Below are positions 52,158-62,490 of a DNA stretch of 64,000 nt, piece after piece. The DNA comes from Flavobacterium sp. GTDB taxonomy: Bacteria > Bacteroidota > Bacteroidia > Flavobacteriales > Flavobacteriaceae. Each line of letters begins with the position of its first letter. Within the stretch, counting starts at the first letter, position 1. The notes beneath the pieces were generated by a model, which was not told where the DNA came from, did no database searches, and saw nothing but the letters and a program-made list of their open reading frames with translations. Where the stretch lies: assembly GCF_027484205.1 (NCBI RefSeq), contig NZ_JAIXUB010000013.1, forward strand, positions 1 to 64,000. The letters run 5' to 3'. The position numbers and the translations under genes are program-made.

Positions 52158-55151
52158 ATGAAAAATTTAAAAAATCTATTATTACTATTGTTTATTGCTT
52201 TTTTTGTATCGAATTGCTCGACTACAAAGAAAACTTCGAGCCATAAAATTATCAAACCTGAAATTGTTGAAGCTGAAGAATTATATGTTCCGCATATAAA
52301 AGCAGAAAGAAAAACTTTTTTTAAAGGTAGCGAAGCAGAAGATCGATGGGTTGATAGTGTTTATAGTCAAATGCCTTTAAATGAAAGGATTGGGCAATTG
52401 TTTATGGTTGCTGCTTATTCAAATAAAAACGAAGAACATTTTAGTTCTTTAGACAAACTTGTTTCTGATTATAAAATTGGTGGATTAATTTTCTTTCAAG
52501 GCGGACCAAGTCGTCAAGCCAAACTAACCAATCGTTTTCAATCTAAATCTAAGCTTCCTTTATTTATTGGTATTGATGCAGAATGGGGTTTGAGTATGCG
52601 TTTAGATTCTACGTATCGTTTTCCTTGGAACATGACTCTTGGTGCAATTCGTGATTTAAAACTTATTGAAAGAGTAGGTGAGCAAATGGGCAAAGAAACC
52701 AAAAGAATGGGAATTCATTTTAACTTTGCTCCAGTTATTGATATAAATACCAATCCTTTAAATCCAATTATTGGCAATCGTTCTTTTGGTGAGGATAAAA
52801 AAAATGTAACCGATAGAGCAATTGCATTAATGACTGGTGTTCAAAATCAAGGAGTATTTTCCACAGGAAAGCATTTTCCTGGTCATGGCGATACGTCAAC
52901 CGATTCACATCATACGTTACCAATGGTTAATTTTTCTCGTGAACGAATCGAAAATGTAGAGCTTTATCCATACAAGCGTATGTTTGACGAAGGTTTAGAA
53001 TCGGTAATGGTTGCACACTTAAACGTTCCAAGTCTTGAACCTCGTGAAAATTATCCAACTTCTTTGTCTTATAATGTTGTAACTGATTTGCTTCAAAAAG
53101 AAATGCAATTTGAAGGATTGATTTTTACTGATGCTCTAAATATGAAAGGCGCAAGTAGTTTTAAAAAACCTGGCGATATTGATTTAGAAGCTTTTTTAGC
53201 AGGAAACGATATCTTACTTTTTGCAGAAAATGTACCTATTGCTGTTGAAAAAATTACGCAAGCCTATAATGATTCTATAATTTCAGATGATAGAATTGCT
53301 CAATCTGTAAAAAAGATTTTGCATTATAAATTTAAAGCAGGGTTGAATAAATATAAACCAGTTGAACTTAATAATATTGTTTCTGATATTAATCCTGTTG
53401 ATAATGTTTCATTACAATATCAATTGTACGAAAACGCGATTACAGTTTTGAAAAATAATAATGATGTTCTTCCCATTAAAAATTTAGAAACTAAAATTGC
53501 TTACGTAAAATTAGGAGATGACAGCAATACACCGTTTGTTTCAACTTTAAAAAAATACACAGAAGTAACTGAAATAGAATTAAATAGTGTAGATAGTTTA
53601 AATATTCAGTTGAAGAACTTTGATTTAGTTATTTTGGGTTTTCATAAATCTGATAAAGCATGGAAAAAACATGATTTTACAGATAAAGAGTTACAATTGA
53701 TTCAAGAAATCGCAAAGAATAATAAAGTTATTTTAGATGTATTTGCCAAACCTTATTCGTTAATTCCAGTTACAGATTTTAGTGAAATTGAAGGTTTAAT
53801 TATTTCTTATCAAAATGGAGATATCGCTCAAGAAGTTTCTGCTGAATTGATTTTTGGTGCTATTGAAGCCAAAGGAGTTTTACCTGTTTCGATTAATGAT
53901 AATTTCAAATTTAACGATGGTTTATCAACCGAAAAAGTTGATAGACTTGGATTTACAACTCCTGAAAACGTTGGAATGAGTTCATCTAAATTGGCTGAAA
54001 TTGAAACTTATGCTAAAAAAGCAATTGATGGCAAAATGGCTCCGGGAATGCAAATTCTGGTTGCAAGAAAAGGTAAAGTTGTTTATCAAAAATCTTTCGG
54101 GTATCATACTTATAAAAAGCAAACTAAAGTTCAAAATTCTGATATTTATGATGTTGCTTCTGTAACTAAAATGGTTTCAACTTTACCAAATGTCATGCAA
54201 TTGTACGATAAAGGAAAGGTAAATTTAGATACTCGTTTAGGTGAAATGTTGCCACTTTTTAAAAGCACCAACAAAGATTCAATTTCATTTAAAGAATTAT
54301 TATCTCACAATGCACGTTTACAAGCTTGGGAACCATTTTATAAAGAAACTTTAGATATCGATAAATGTCCTGCTGATAAGTATTATTCTTTATTTTATAA
54401 AAAAGGTTTTACTAAACAAGTTGCTGAAAATCTATATATTAGAGATGATTATCAAGATACAATTATGAAAAAAATTGTTGACAGTAAATTATTACCTAAA
54501 AAAGAATACAAATACAGTGACTTTACTTTCATCATTTTAAAAGATTATTTAGAGAAAGCTACAGGAAAATCAATCGATGAATTGAGTACGCAACATTTTT
54601 TCAAACCACTTGGAATGAATAATACAATGTACAATCCGTTGCGAAAATTTGATATGAGTGTTATTCCTCCTACAGATGATGATACTTACTTTCGTCATGC
54701 AACAATTCAAGGTTATGTGCACGATATGGAAGCGGCTATGGAAGGTGGAATTGCTGGTCATGCCGGAATTTTTTCAAATGCTATGGATATAGCAAAAATG
54801 ATGCAACTCTTTTTAAACAAAGGAACGTATAGCGGAAAACAATATTTTTCACCTGAAACATTCGATGTATTTAATACAAGATATTTTGAAACAGAAGGAA
54901 GTCGAAGAGGTTTAGGATTTGACAAACCACAGCTTGGAAAAGAAGGGCCAACTTGTGGTTGTGTTTCAAGTAAGAGTTTTGGACATACTGGTTTTACAGG
55001 AACAATGGCTTGGGCTGATCCAGAAACAGAAATTATTTATATTTTCCTTTCTAATAGAACCTTTCCAGATTCTAATGCAGCAAATAAATTATCAAAAGAA
55101 AACATTCGTGAAGATATTCAAAGAATAATTCAGGAAGCAATTATAAAATAG
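52158..55151 (+). CDS. GH3 N-acetylglucosaminidase-like/beta-lactamase fusion lipoprotein
   Basis: A 997-residue protein with a lipoprotein signal (FVSNCSTTK). The first half is a GH3 enzyme of the NagZ type: KHFPGHGDTSTDSH (238-251) carries the His-Asp pair of NagZ, and D325 in TDALNMKG is the nucleophile. A GH3 C-terminal domain follows. The second half is a serine beta-lactamase/transpeptidase-like domain with SVTK (S668, K671), YSD (Y786) and HTG (943-945). Both acid and serine sites are complete, so both halves may act on muropeptides. A TTG at 52155 adds one codon and is unlikely. Confidence 0.9.
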   Translation: MKNLKNLLLLLFIAFFVSNCSTTKKTSSHKIIKPEIVEAEELYVPHIKAERKTFFKGSEAEDRWVDSVYSQMPLNERIGQLFMVAAYSNKNEEHFSSLDKLVSDYKIGGLIFFQGGPSRQAKLTNRFQSKSKLPLFIGIDAEWGLSMRLDSTYRFPWNMTLGAIRDLKLIERVGEQMGKETKRMGIHFNFAPVIDINTNPLNPIIGNRSFGEDKKNVTDRAIALMTGVQNQGVFSTGKHFPGHGDTSTDSHHTLPMVNFSRERIENVELYPYKRMFDEGLESVMVAHLNVPSLEPRENYPTSLSYNVVTDLLQKEMQFEGLIFTDALNMKGASSFKKPGDIDLEAFLAGNDILLFAENVPIAVEKITQAYNDSIISDDRIAQSVKKILHYKFKAGLNKYKPVELNNIVSDINPVDNVSLQYQLYENAITVLKNNNDVLPIKNLETKIAYVKLGDDSNTPFVSTLKKYTEVTEIELNSVDSLNIQLKNFDLVILGFHKSDKAWKKHDFTDKELQLIQEIAKNNKVILDVFAKPYSLIPVTDFSEIEGLIISYQNGDIAQEVSAELIFGAIEAKGVLPVSINDNFKFNDGLSTEKVDRLGFTTPENVGMSSSKLAEIETYAKKAIDGKMAPGMQILVARKGKVVYQKSFGYHTYKKQTKVQNSDIYDVASVTKMVSTLPNVMQLYDKGKVNLDTRLGEMLPLFKSTNKDSISFKELLSHNARLQAWEPFYKETLDIDKCPADKYYSLFYKKGFTKQVAENLYIRDDYQDTIMKKIVDSKLLPKKEYKYSDFTFIILKDYLEKATGKSIDELSTQHFFKPLGMNNTMYNPLRKFDMSVIPPTDDDTYFRHATIQGYVHDMEAAMEGGIAGHAGIFSNAMDIAKMMQLFLNKGTYSGKQYFSPETFDVFNTRYFETEGSRRGLGFDKPQLGKEGPTCGCVSSKSFGHTGFTGTMAWADPETEIIYIFLSNRTFPDSNAANKLSKENIREDIQRIIQEAIIK

Positions 55152-55215
55152 TTTAACGATTATTTTAAAATCTTCTCATTGCTTTTTCTTAATTTTACCA
55201 GATTAAAATTTGTCA

Positions 55216-56349
55216 ATGAAAATAGCAATCGTTTGTTACCCAACTTTTGGAGGTAGTGGAGTTGTAGCAACAGAACTTGGTCTTGAATTAGCTCATCGTG
55301 GTCATGAAATCCATTTTATTACCTACAAGCAACCTGTTCGTTTAGCGCTTCTAAATTCAAATGTACATTATCATGAAGTCAATGTTCCTGAATATGCCTT
55401 GTTCCATTATCAACCATATGAGTTAGCCTTATCGAGTAAATTAGTTGATATGGTAAAATTGTATAATATTGAATTGCTTCACGTTCACTATGCTATTCCT
55501 CATGCTTATGCAGGTTATATGGCTAAACAAATGTTAAAAGATGAAGGTATTAATATCCCAATGGTTACCACACTTCACGGAACAGATATTACTCTTGTAG
55601 GCAAGCACCCATTTTATAAAACTGCCGTTTGCTTTAGCATCAATAAATCGGATGTGGTGACTTCTGTTTCTGAAAGTTTAAAAGAAGACACATACAAACA
55701 TTTCAATATAAAAAAAGACATTCATGTTATCCCGAATTTTATAGAATTAGGTAAACATAGAAATGAATCTTTAATTTCATGCCAACGCTCTGTTATGGCA
55801 GAAAAGCACGAAAAAATTATTACTCACATTAGTAATTTCAGAAAAGTTAAAAGAATTCCTGATGTTGTTAAAATATTCTATAAAATTCAACAACAAATTC
55901 CGTCCAAATTAATGATGGTTGGTGATGGTCCAGAAAGAGAAATTGCCGAAAAAATGTGTTATGATTTAGGCATTCAAGACAAAGTAATTTTCTTTGGAAA
56001 TAGTAATGAGATAGATCAAATTTTGTCTTATTCCGACTTATTTTTATTACCATCAGAAACAGAAAGTTTTGGCTTGGCTGCGCTTGAAGCTATGGCTTGG
56101 TCAGTTCCTGTAATTTCAAGTAATTCAGGAGGTTTGCCCGAAGTTAATTTTGATGGAAAGTCAGGATTTTTAAGTAATGTAGGAAATATTGATGAAATGG
56201 CAGAGAATGCTTTGAAAATTTTAAACAATAATGAAACATTAAATACGTTTAAAGAAAATGCTTTGGCTGTAGCACAACAATTTGATATTGCTAACATATT
56301 GCCATTGTATGAAGAATTGTATAAAACTGCAATAGATAATTCAAAATGA
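55216..56349 (+). CDS. bshA: N-acetyl-alpha-D-glucosaminyl L-malate synthase
   Basis: A 377-residue GT4 glycosyltransferase for the first step of bacillithiol synthesis, joining GlcNAc to L-malate. CYPTFGGSGVVATELG opens the protein, LHVHYAIPHAYAGYMA and LHGTDITLVGKHP are BshA hallmarks, and LPSETESFGLAALEAM is the GT4 E-x7-E region. The start at 55216 (MKIAIVCYP) fits; an upstream TTG adds two residues. The PrcB-like gene overlaps its stop by 4 bp. Confidence 0.93.
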   Translation: MKIAIVCYPTFGGSGVVATELGLELAHRGHEIHFITYKQPVRLALLNSNVHYHEVNVPEYALFHYQPYELALSSKLVDMVKLYNIELLHVHYAIPHAYAGYMAKQMLKDEGINIPMVTTLHGTDITLVGKHPFYKTAVCFSINKSDVVTSVSESLKEDTYKHFNIKKDIHVIPNFIELGKHRNESLISCQRSVMAEKHEKIITHISNFRKVKRIPDVVKIFYKIQQQIPSKLMMVGDGPEREIAEKMCYDLGIQDKVIFFGNSNEIDQILSYSDLFLLPSETESFGLAALEAMAWSVPVISSNSGGLPEVNFDGKSGFLSNVGNIDEMAENALKILNNNETLNTFKENALAVAQQFDIANILPLYEELYKTAIDNSK

Positions 56350-56771
56350 GAAAATTAATAGTATTATTTTTGATTGTAACTTTAACATCTTGTTCCTCTA
56401 AAAAAGTTGTAGATACATCAAAACAATTGTATCAGGTTTTAGTTTCAAGTGAATATGGCGGAGGTTCTTTTGAATTTTATGAAACTATAACTGAAGAAAA
56501 AGAATTCAAAATGCTTTTAGGTGACGATGAAATTAAAAAGTTTGTTAAACCAAATGATATTTTAACTTCGAATTTCATTTTAGTAAATCTTGGAGAAAAA
56601 AATAACGGAGGTTATAGTGTAGAAGTAGATAAAATTGAGGAACTACCAGACAAAATTAAAATTTCTTTTAAAAAGATTACACCATCACCAGGAACAAATA
56701 CAACAATGGCAATTACAAATCCTTATTGTGTTTTAAAAATTAATTCGAAAAAGCCTATAGAAATTGAATAA
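56346..56771 (+). CDS. PrcB-like lipoprotein
   Basis: A 141-residue protein with a lipoprotein signal (LIVTLTSCSSK, lipidated cysteine near residue 16). The mature part ends in a PrcB C-terminal-like domain: NNGGYSVEVDKIEE and TTMAITNPYCVLKI. PrcB helps the PrtP protease assembly in Treponema; in Bacteroidota the role is unknown. Its ATG overlaps the bshA stop (ATGA), so translation is coupled. Confidence 0.72.
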   Translation: MRKLIVLFLIVTLTSCSSKKVVDTSKQLYQVLVSSEYGGGSFEFYETITEEKEFKMLLGDDEIKKFVKPNDILTSNFILVNLGEKNNGGYSVEVDKIEELPDKIKISFKKITPSPGTNTTMAITNPYCVLKINSKKPIEIE

Positions 56772-56802
56772 AAAAAGCTTCCGAATTACGGAAGCTTTTT
56801 TG
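56771..56802. terminator. Bidirectional terminator between the PrcB-like and outer membrane protein genes
   Basis: AAAAAGCTTCCG and CGGAAGCTTTTT form a perfect stem around AATTA, with T runs on both strands. Confidence 0.92.
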
Positions 56803-56807
56803 TTTAT

Positions 56808-57299
56808 TTAGAATTTGTATCTAACTCCTAGAGCGATGTCTGGTCCAAAGTTATCTTCTCTGTAATCATCAGAATTAAAATATAATTCAGGACGTAAGTC
56901 TAATGACAATTGAATTGGAGCTTCTGCAAAATTGTACTCAATTCCAATATCTCCAGCAGCAAAAAGAATTGTTCCACTGTCACTAATTCCAGATTTATCA
57001 TAACTCCAACTTCCAACACCACCACCAACACCAGCATACCAGTTGAAACCACCATCAATATTCCATACCCATTGGTATAATCCTGCTAATTTAAAAGCAT
57101 CAACATCATTACTATTTCTCCATCCTAAATCCAATTCAAGTCTGTTGTTGTCACCTAAACCTCTTTGGTAGGATACTTCTCCACCAAAACCATCATTATC
57201 TCCTAAACGAAGACCTAAAGCATTTTTAGAAATTTCTTGAGCTTGAGTGCTGAATGCTAATCCTAATAGCATAAAAGCAGATAAAAATAATTTTTTCAT
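56808..57299 (-). CDS. Outer membrane beta-barrel protein
   Basis: A 163-residue protein with a signal peptide (MKKLFLSAFMLLGLAFSTQAQ) and alternating aromatic/glycine strands ending in GVRYKF, a terminal phenylalanine as used for BAM recognition. It has about eight strands, like OmpA/OmpX or OmpW barrels. No specific function can be assigned. The 134-bp region upstream of its start to 57433 contains no gene. Confidence 0.8.
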   Translation of the reverse strand: MKKLFLSAFMLLGLAFSTQAQEISKNALGLRLGDNDGFGGEVSYQRGLGDNNRLELDLGWRNSNDVDAFKLAGLYQWVWNIDGGFNWYAGVGGGVGSWSYDKSGISDSGTILFAAGDIGIEYNFAEAPIQLSLDLRPELYFNSDDYREDNFGPDIALGVRYKF

Positions 57300-57433
57300 A
57301 AATTGTTATTTAAATTAAACACTACAAAGTACAAGAATTATGCCATTTTACCTGTTATATAATATTCACTTTTTCTTATATAATTATGCTTTTCAAAAAT
57401 ATCTTAATTAGGTAATTAAATACAAATAATTTT

Positions 57434-58246
57434 TTAATTTGCTAAATAAGTATCTAAAAATTCCTCTTGCGATTGACTTCCGCTTGAAGGAATTGGTAAT
57501 GTTACACCAGGAATTGATTGTAATTCATAAGTAATATTGGTATCAGTATATACCATTCCAATATCTTTTGAATAGTGTTGATAAGAGGTAATAACATCTT
57601 GTGGAGCTAAAACAGTTATAGTAACAGGAAAACCACCAAGATTTTGTGTAGTTGTAATTTTTAAATTTAAAACTACTTTAGTTTTGATTACATCTTCGTA
57701 TACTTCACCATTTGGAGAAGTAAAGCTAGCCAATTCAGTCACATTATATGATTTTAAAACATAAGTAAAATCTAGAGGATAACCAGAAATAGTTTGTGAC
57801 AAAGTTCCATTTATTGTACTAAGTTGTTCGTTTGCAGTTGCATTTTCTTTTAAGATAATGAAATCAGTAATTGCTAAATTGATTGGAGTTCCTAAGCCTA
57901 AGTCATAACTTGCAGTTCCACTAATTTTTACTGTGTTTCCATCAACTCGTAAACCATTATTTCTTAATGTGCTAGAGTAAAATCCGTTAGGTAAAGCTAG
58001 GGTTTCCATTTTTTTATGAGTCACACCAGAAATTAAAATGTCGCCGTTAACAAAAAGTGAATCTCTACCAGAGGTAATTCCACCTGTAGCATCTTCATTT
58101 TCTACATCATATGTCCAATAATTTCCTGATGCTAATGGTAAATTAGTTGTGGTTGTATCTCCTGAACTACCTGAGTCATCAGAAGAACATGAAGAAATTA
58201 CTACAGCAAATAATAAGATTGAAAATTTTAAAAAGTTTGTTTTCAT
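57434..58246 (-). CDS. Unknown lipoprotein
   Basis: A protein of 270 residues with a lipoprotein signal (LLFAVVISSCSSDD) followed by a Ser/Gly/Thr-rich spacer. The mature part has repeated strands, with NYWTYDVENED at the start and KDIGMVYTDTNIT near the end, similar to lipoproteins in Flavobacteriia that I cannot name further. The start at 58246 is the natural one for the signal peptide. It is separated from aroC by a divergent 158-bp region. Confidence 0.65.
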   Translation of the reverse strand: MKTNFLKFSILLFAVVISSCSSDDSGSSGDTTTTNLPLASGNYWTYDVENEDATGGITSGRDSLFVNGDILISGVTHKKMETLALPNGFYSSTLRNNGLRVDGNTVKISGTASYDLGLGTPINLAITDFIILKENATANEQLSTINGTLSQTISGYPLDFTYVLKSYNVTELASFTSPNGEVYEDVIKTKVVLNLKITTTQNLGGFPVTITVLAPQDVITSYQHYSKDIGMVYTDTNITYELQSIPGVTLPIPSSGSQSQEEFLDTYLAN

Positions 58247-58380
58247 TTTTTTGTAATTAGTTTCCACAAATAAAAGAAAAATTCGTGAACATATAATAAA
58301 AACTCGTTTTTTATAATTTTATTATAATTATTTGAATCGTAAAATTGTTAATATAACTTTTAAACTTTGACTGAAACTAC

Positions 58381-58388
58381 TATATTTG
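58381..58388 (+). promoter_or_regulatory. Promoter -7 box for aroC
   Basis: TATATTTG matches TAnnTTTG; the start codon is 17 bp downstream, giving a leader under 15 bases. A clear -33 element is missing. Confidence 0.5.
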
Positions 58389-58404
58389 TTCAAAACAAAA
58401 ACAA

Positions 58405-59469
58405 ATGGCAGGAAATACATATGGAAATCTATTCAAAATAACCACTTTTGGTGAATCTCATGGTGATGCTTTAGGTGGAATTATCGACGGTTGTCCTGCA
58501 GGAATCGATCTTGATTTTGACGCTATTCAATTTGAAATGCAACGAAGAAAGCCAGGTCAATCATCAATTGTTACGCAAAGAAAAGAAGAGGATGAAGTGC
58601 AATTTCTTTCAGGAATTTTTGAAGGAAAAACTACAGGAACACCAATTGGTTTTATCATTCCAAATACCAATCAAAAATCCGATGATTATACGCATATAAA
58701 AGATTCTTATCGTCCAAGTCATGCAGATTTTGTTTATGAAAAAAAATATGGAATTCGCGATTATCGTGGTGGCGGAAGAAGTTCGGCTCGCGAAACAGCA
58801 AGTAGAGTTGTGGCAGGAGCAATTGCAAAACAAGTAATTTCAGAAATAAAAATAAACGCATTTGTTTCCTCTGTAGGTGAAATTTTTATAGACAAACCTT
58901 ATCAAGATTTAGATTTTTCTTTGACAGAATCCAATGCCGTTCGTTGTCCTGATTTGGCTTCAGCTGAAAAAATGGAAGATTATATAAAAGAAATTAAAAA
59001 GCAAGGAGATACTGTTGGTGGAACGATAACTTGCGTCATTCAAAATGTTCCAATTGGATTAGGCGAGCCTGTTTTTGATAAACTTCATGCAGAACTCGGA
59101 AAAGCAATGCTGTCCATAAATGCAGTTAAAGGATTTGAGTATGGAAGTGGATTTTGTGGTGCTAAAATGAAAGGTAGTGAACACAATGATTTATATAATG
59201 CAGATGGAACAACAAAGTCAAATCTTTCTGGAGGAATTCAAGGAGGAATTTCAAATGGAATGGATATTTATTTTAGAGTTGCGTTTAAACCAGTAGCCAC
59301 TTTAATTCAAAAACAAGAAGTTTTAACCAATCAAAATGAGCTAATTGAGCAACAAGGTAAAGGTCGTCATGATCCATGTGTTGTACCAAGAGCAGTCCCA
59401 ATAGTTGAAGCAATGGCAGCTTTAGTCATCGCGGATTTTTATTTATTAAACAAAATACATCAAACATAA
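58405..59469 (+). CDS. aroC: Chorismate synthase
   Basis: A 354-residue FMN-dependent enzyme that closes the shikimate pathway by turning EPSP into chorismate. [19 protein letters not shown] is the first signature, [15 protein letters not shown] the second, and [16 protein letters not shown] is the third. All conserved arginines and histidines are in place. The DAACS symporter gene follows after 2 bp, so both are probably one transcript, a pairing without an obvious shared pathway. Confidence 0.97.
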   Translation: MAGNTYGNLFKITTFGESHGDALGGIIDGCPAGIDLDFDAIQFEMQRRKPGQSSIVTQRKEEDEVQFLSGIFEGKTTGTPIGFIIPNTNQKSDDYTHIKDSYRPSHADFVYEKKYGIRDYRGGGRSSARETASRVVAGAIAKQVISEIKINAFVSSVGEIFIDKPYQDLDFSLTESNAVRCPDLASAEKMEDYIKEIKKQGDTVGGTITCVIQNVPIGLGEPVFDKLHAELGKAMLSINAVKGFEYGSGFCGAKMKGSEHNDLYNADGTTKSNLSGGIQGGISNGMDIYFRVAFKPVATLIQKQEVLTNQNELIEQQGKGRHDPCVVPRAVPIVEAMAALVIADFYLLNKIHQT

Positions 59470-59471
59470 TA

Positions 59472-60728
59472 ATGACATCACAAGCCGAACAAAAAAAATC
59501 CTTTTTAAGCAATCTTACGGTTCAAATCTTAATTGCTATGGTTCTTGGAGCTATTCTTGGAATTTATATTCATAATAATTTTGATTCTGAATTTGCAAAG
59601 AATTTTAGTGATAAAATTAAAATGCTTGCAACAATTTTCATTCGATTAGTTCAAATGATTATTGCACCATTAGTAATTACAACTTTAGTTGTTGGAATTG
59701 CAAAACTAGGTGATATAAAATCTGTTGGACGAATAGGAGGAAAGGCAATGGGATGGTTTTTTACCGCATCTTTCATATCCTTATTAATTGGATTATTTTG
59801 GGTAAATGTTTTGCAACCTGGAGTTGGATTAAACTTAACCGATATTGATGTTTCAACCGCTGTAGAAGTTACAGATAAAACAAAAAGTTTTTCGGCACAA
59901 AATTTTGTTGAACATATTATTCCTAAAAGTATTTTTGAAGCTTTAGCAACCAATGAAATTCTACAAATTGTAATTTTTTCTATTTTCTTCGGATTAGCTG
60001 CAGCTTCAATAGGTGATCATGCTAAACCAGTTGTTAAAGTATTGGATATAATTTCACATATTATTTTGAAAATGGTAAATTATGTCATGAAGTTTGCTCC
60101 AATTGGTGTGTTTGGTGCCATTGCAGGAGTTTTTGCTATTAGAAATTTACAAGAATTATTACTTACATATGCTAAATTCTTTGGTTCCTTTTTAGTTGGT
60201 ATCTCAAGTTTATGGGTTGTTTTACTAATAGTTGGATATTTATTTTTAAAAGGTCACATGACAACTTTACTAAAAAGGATTGTAAGTCCATTAATTATTG
60301 CCTTTGGAACGACAAGTAGTGAAGCTGTTTTCCCTAAATTAACAGAAGAATTAGAACGTTTTGGTGTTAAAGATAAAATTGTTTCATTCATGTTACCACT
60401 TGGATATTCATTCAACCTTGATGGAAGTATGATGTACATGACTTTTGCAAGTTTATTTATTGCACAAGCTTATGGTGTTCATTTAGATATGGGAACACAA
60501 ATGACAATGCTATTAGTTTTAATGCTTACAAGTAAAGGAATTGCTGGTGTTCCAAGAGCAAGTTTAGTGGTAGTTGCCGCAACTTGTGGAATGTTTGATA
60601 TTCCTATTGAAGGAATCGCATTAATACTACCAATTGATCATTTTTGTGATATGTTTAGAAGCGCAACAAATGTATTAGGAAATGCTCTTGCAACCTCAGT
60701 TGTAGGAAAATGGGAAAAAGAAGACTAG
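59472..60728 (+). CDS. Dicarboxylate/amino acid:cation symporter (DAACS family)
   Basis: A 418-residue membrane transporter related to GltP and DctA. The serine-rich hairpin FGTTSSEAVFPKL, the NLDG motif in SFNLDGSMMYM, and DHFCDMFRSATNVLGNA with the substrate-binding Asp and Asn are present. About eight helices plus two re-entrant loops are expected. It would bring in glutamate, aspartate or C4-dicarboxylates with protons or sodium. It is 2 bp after aroC. Confidence 0.92.
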   Translation: MTSQAEQKKSFLSNLTVQILIAMVLGAILGIYIHNNFDSEFAKNFSDKIKMLATIFIRLVQMIIAPLVITTLVVGIAKLGDIKSVGRIGGKAMGWFFTASFISLLIGLFWVNVLQPGVGLNLTDIDVSTAVEVTDKTKSFSAQNFVEHIIPKSIFEALATNEILQIVIFSIFFGLAAASIGDHAKPVVKVLDIISHIILKMVNYVMKFAPIGVFGAIAGVFAIRNLQELLLTYAKFFGSFLVGISSLWVVLLIVGYLFLKGHMTTLLKRIVSPLIIAFGTTSSEAVFPKLTEELERFGVKDKIVSFMLPLGYSFNLDGSMMYMTFASLFIAQAYGVHLDMGTQMTMLLVLMLTSKGIAGVPRASLVVVAATCGMFDIPIEGIALILPIDHFCDMFRSATNVLGNALATSVVGKWEKED

Positions 60729-60787
60729 AAATGCTTTTATAATTCTTTTTTTTTCTAATTTTACAAAAAACTATTAAATTCATTCAC

Positions 60788-62443
60788 ATGAAAAAAACTA
60801 CTTTATTATTTTATTTTTTATTTTTATCTATCACTTCTGTTTTTGCACAGTCTGATTTTTATTTAGCAATTCCTTCTGATAATAGTACATCAGGTAATTG
60901 TAGAGCTCCACATGGATTATTTAGATATCAGAGAGGTGTGATTTTAATCAAACCAAGTGAAATGGCAGCATCAGGAATTGTTAATGGTGATGTTATAAAT
61001 TCAATTGCTTTTAATTATTTAGTTGCACAAAATGTAACTACAACAGCAACAATGACTTTATACTTACAAAATACTACTGATGTAACAAATTTAAAACCAA
61101 CCACATGGTCAGTTGCTGGAATGACAGCTGTTAGAACTGGTGCAGTCACAATTCCAAATACTGCAGGTATAGTAAGTTTTGATTCTACAACAAATTTCAC
61201 ATACACTGGTGGAGGAGTTTATGTTGCTTTTGATTATCAAAATGCATCAAATCCACTTCCTACAACTTTTGTAACTGTTGATTGTAACAGTACAGGATTA
61301 GCTGGAGGATTTAAAGGAGCACAATCTGATGCAGGTGTTCAAACAACTATTGCTGCTTCTTCATTTAGACCTGTTATTTTGCTAGGTAAATCAGTTGCTT
61401 GTGCTAAACCAGTAAATTTAGGGTTTAATACTCCAACATTAAATTCTGCTAATTTATTATTCAGCGCAACTAGTGGAGGAACAGTTGATATTGAATACGG
61501 TGCTTACAATTTTACTCAAGGAACAGGAACAACAATTACAAATGTAACAAGTCCATATACCTTATCAGGTTTAACGCCAAGTACAGTTTATGATTTCTAT
61601 GTGAGAAAAAATTGTGGTTCAGGAGTTTACAGTGCTTGGGAAGGTCCATACGCTTTCCATACAGCATTTCAACCTACTACAGCAACTTACACGACTGGAT
61701 TTGAACAAGAAGATTTTCCATATATTGGTTGGTTAGCGTTACCAAATACTACGGCTAACGATTGGTTTATAAATATTGGAGCTGCTGGAAATGCATTAGC
61801 ACAAGAAGGTGCTGCTTCTGCTGTTGCCATTACACCAACGGCTGCTGCTGGAACTCAAAGTTTATTCTCTAGAGGTATAAATTTAACAGCAAATTCTAAT
61901 GTTACAATAACTTTCTATGATAGAAATTTTGTTAGTACAACTGCTCCAATTTCAACAAATACTGCTAGTTATTCTTTAACAGTTGGAACTGATCAAACAG
62001 TTGCTAGTCAAACTACATCTCTATATTCAACGACAGGTTTAAGTACTACGACTTTTACACAAAGAACAGCTACTTTTACTCCAACAGCAACAGGAACTTA
62101 TTATTTCAGATTCCTAAATTCATCTCCTGCAAATGCAACAGGAACTCATGCTATCATTATTGATAACTTTACGGTTACTGAAGTTTTAGGTACGAATGAA
62201 TTTTCTGAATCTAAATTATCTGTATATCCAAATCCAACAAAAGGTTTAGTAGATATTTCAAATGATACTGATGCAACTATTTCATCTGTAGAATTATCAG
62301 ATTTAAATGGTAGAGTTGTAAAAAGATATGCTATTGGTGAAAACGAAAGTCAAATAAATATCTCAGAGTTTTCTCAAGGAGTTTATTTAATGAAAATAAT
62401 TTCTGACAAAGGAATTGTAACTAAGAAAATTGTGAAAGAATAA
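60788..62443 (+). CDS. T9SS cargo protein with fibronectin III domain and type A sorting domain
   Basis: A 551-residue secreted protein. A signal peptide (MKKTTLLFYFLFLSITSVFAQ) is followed by a Thr/Asn-rich N-terminal region, a fibronectin type III domain (about 205-295, LNSANLLFSATSGGTVDIEY) and a jellyroll-like region. The last 75 residues are a T9SS type A domain with LSVYPNPTKGLVDIS and YLMKIISDKGIVTKKIV. It would be exported by the type IX system whose PorQ subunit is encoded at 17358. No catalytic motif is seen; an adhesin role is a guess. Confidence 0.9.
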   Translation: MKKTTLLFYFLFLSITSVFAQSDFYLAIPSDNSTSGNCRAPHGLFRYQRGVILIKPSEMAASGIVNGDVINSIAFNYLVAQNVTTTATMTLYLQNTTDVTNLKPTTWSVAGMTAVRTGAVTIPNTAGIVSFDSTTNFTYTGGGVYVAFDYQNASNPLPTTFVTVDCNSTGLAGGFKGAQSDAGVQTTIAASSFRPVILLGKSVACAKPVNLGFNTPTLNSANLLFSATSGGTVDIEYGAYNFTQGTGTTITNVTSPYTLSGLTPSTVYDFYVRKNCGSGVYSAWEGPYAFHTAFQPTTATYTTGFEQEDFPYIGWLALPNTTANDWFINIGAAGNALAQEGAASAVAITPTAAAGTQSLFSRGINLTANSNVTITFYDRNFVSTTAPISTNTASYSLTVGTDQTVASQTTSLYSTTGLSTTTFTQRTATFTPTATGTYYFRFLNSSPANATGTHAIIIDNFTVTEVLGTNEFSESKLSVYPNPTKGLVDISNDTDATISSVELSDLNGRVVKRYAIGENESQINISEFSQGVYLMKIISDKGIVTKKIVKE

Positions 62444-62460
62444 TTCTCTTTTATTTTATA

Positions 62461-62490
62461 AAAAAAGACTAAGCATTGCTTAGTCTTTTT
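62461..62490. terminator. Bidirectional terminator overlapping a small gene's stop
   Basis: AAAAAGACTAAGC and GCTTAGTCTTTTT form a 13-bp stem with loop ATT. On the minus strand its first arm holds the last codons and the TAA stop of the 45-residue peptide. Confidence 0.9.
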
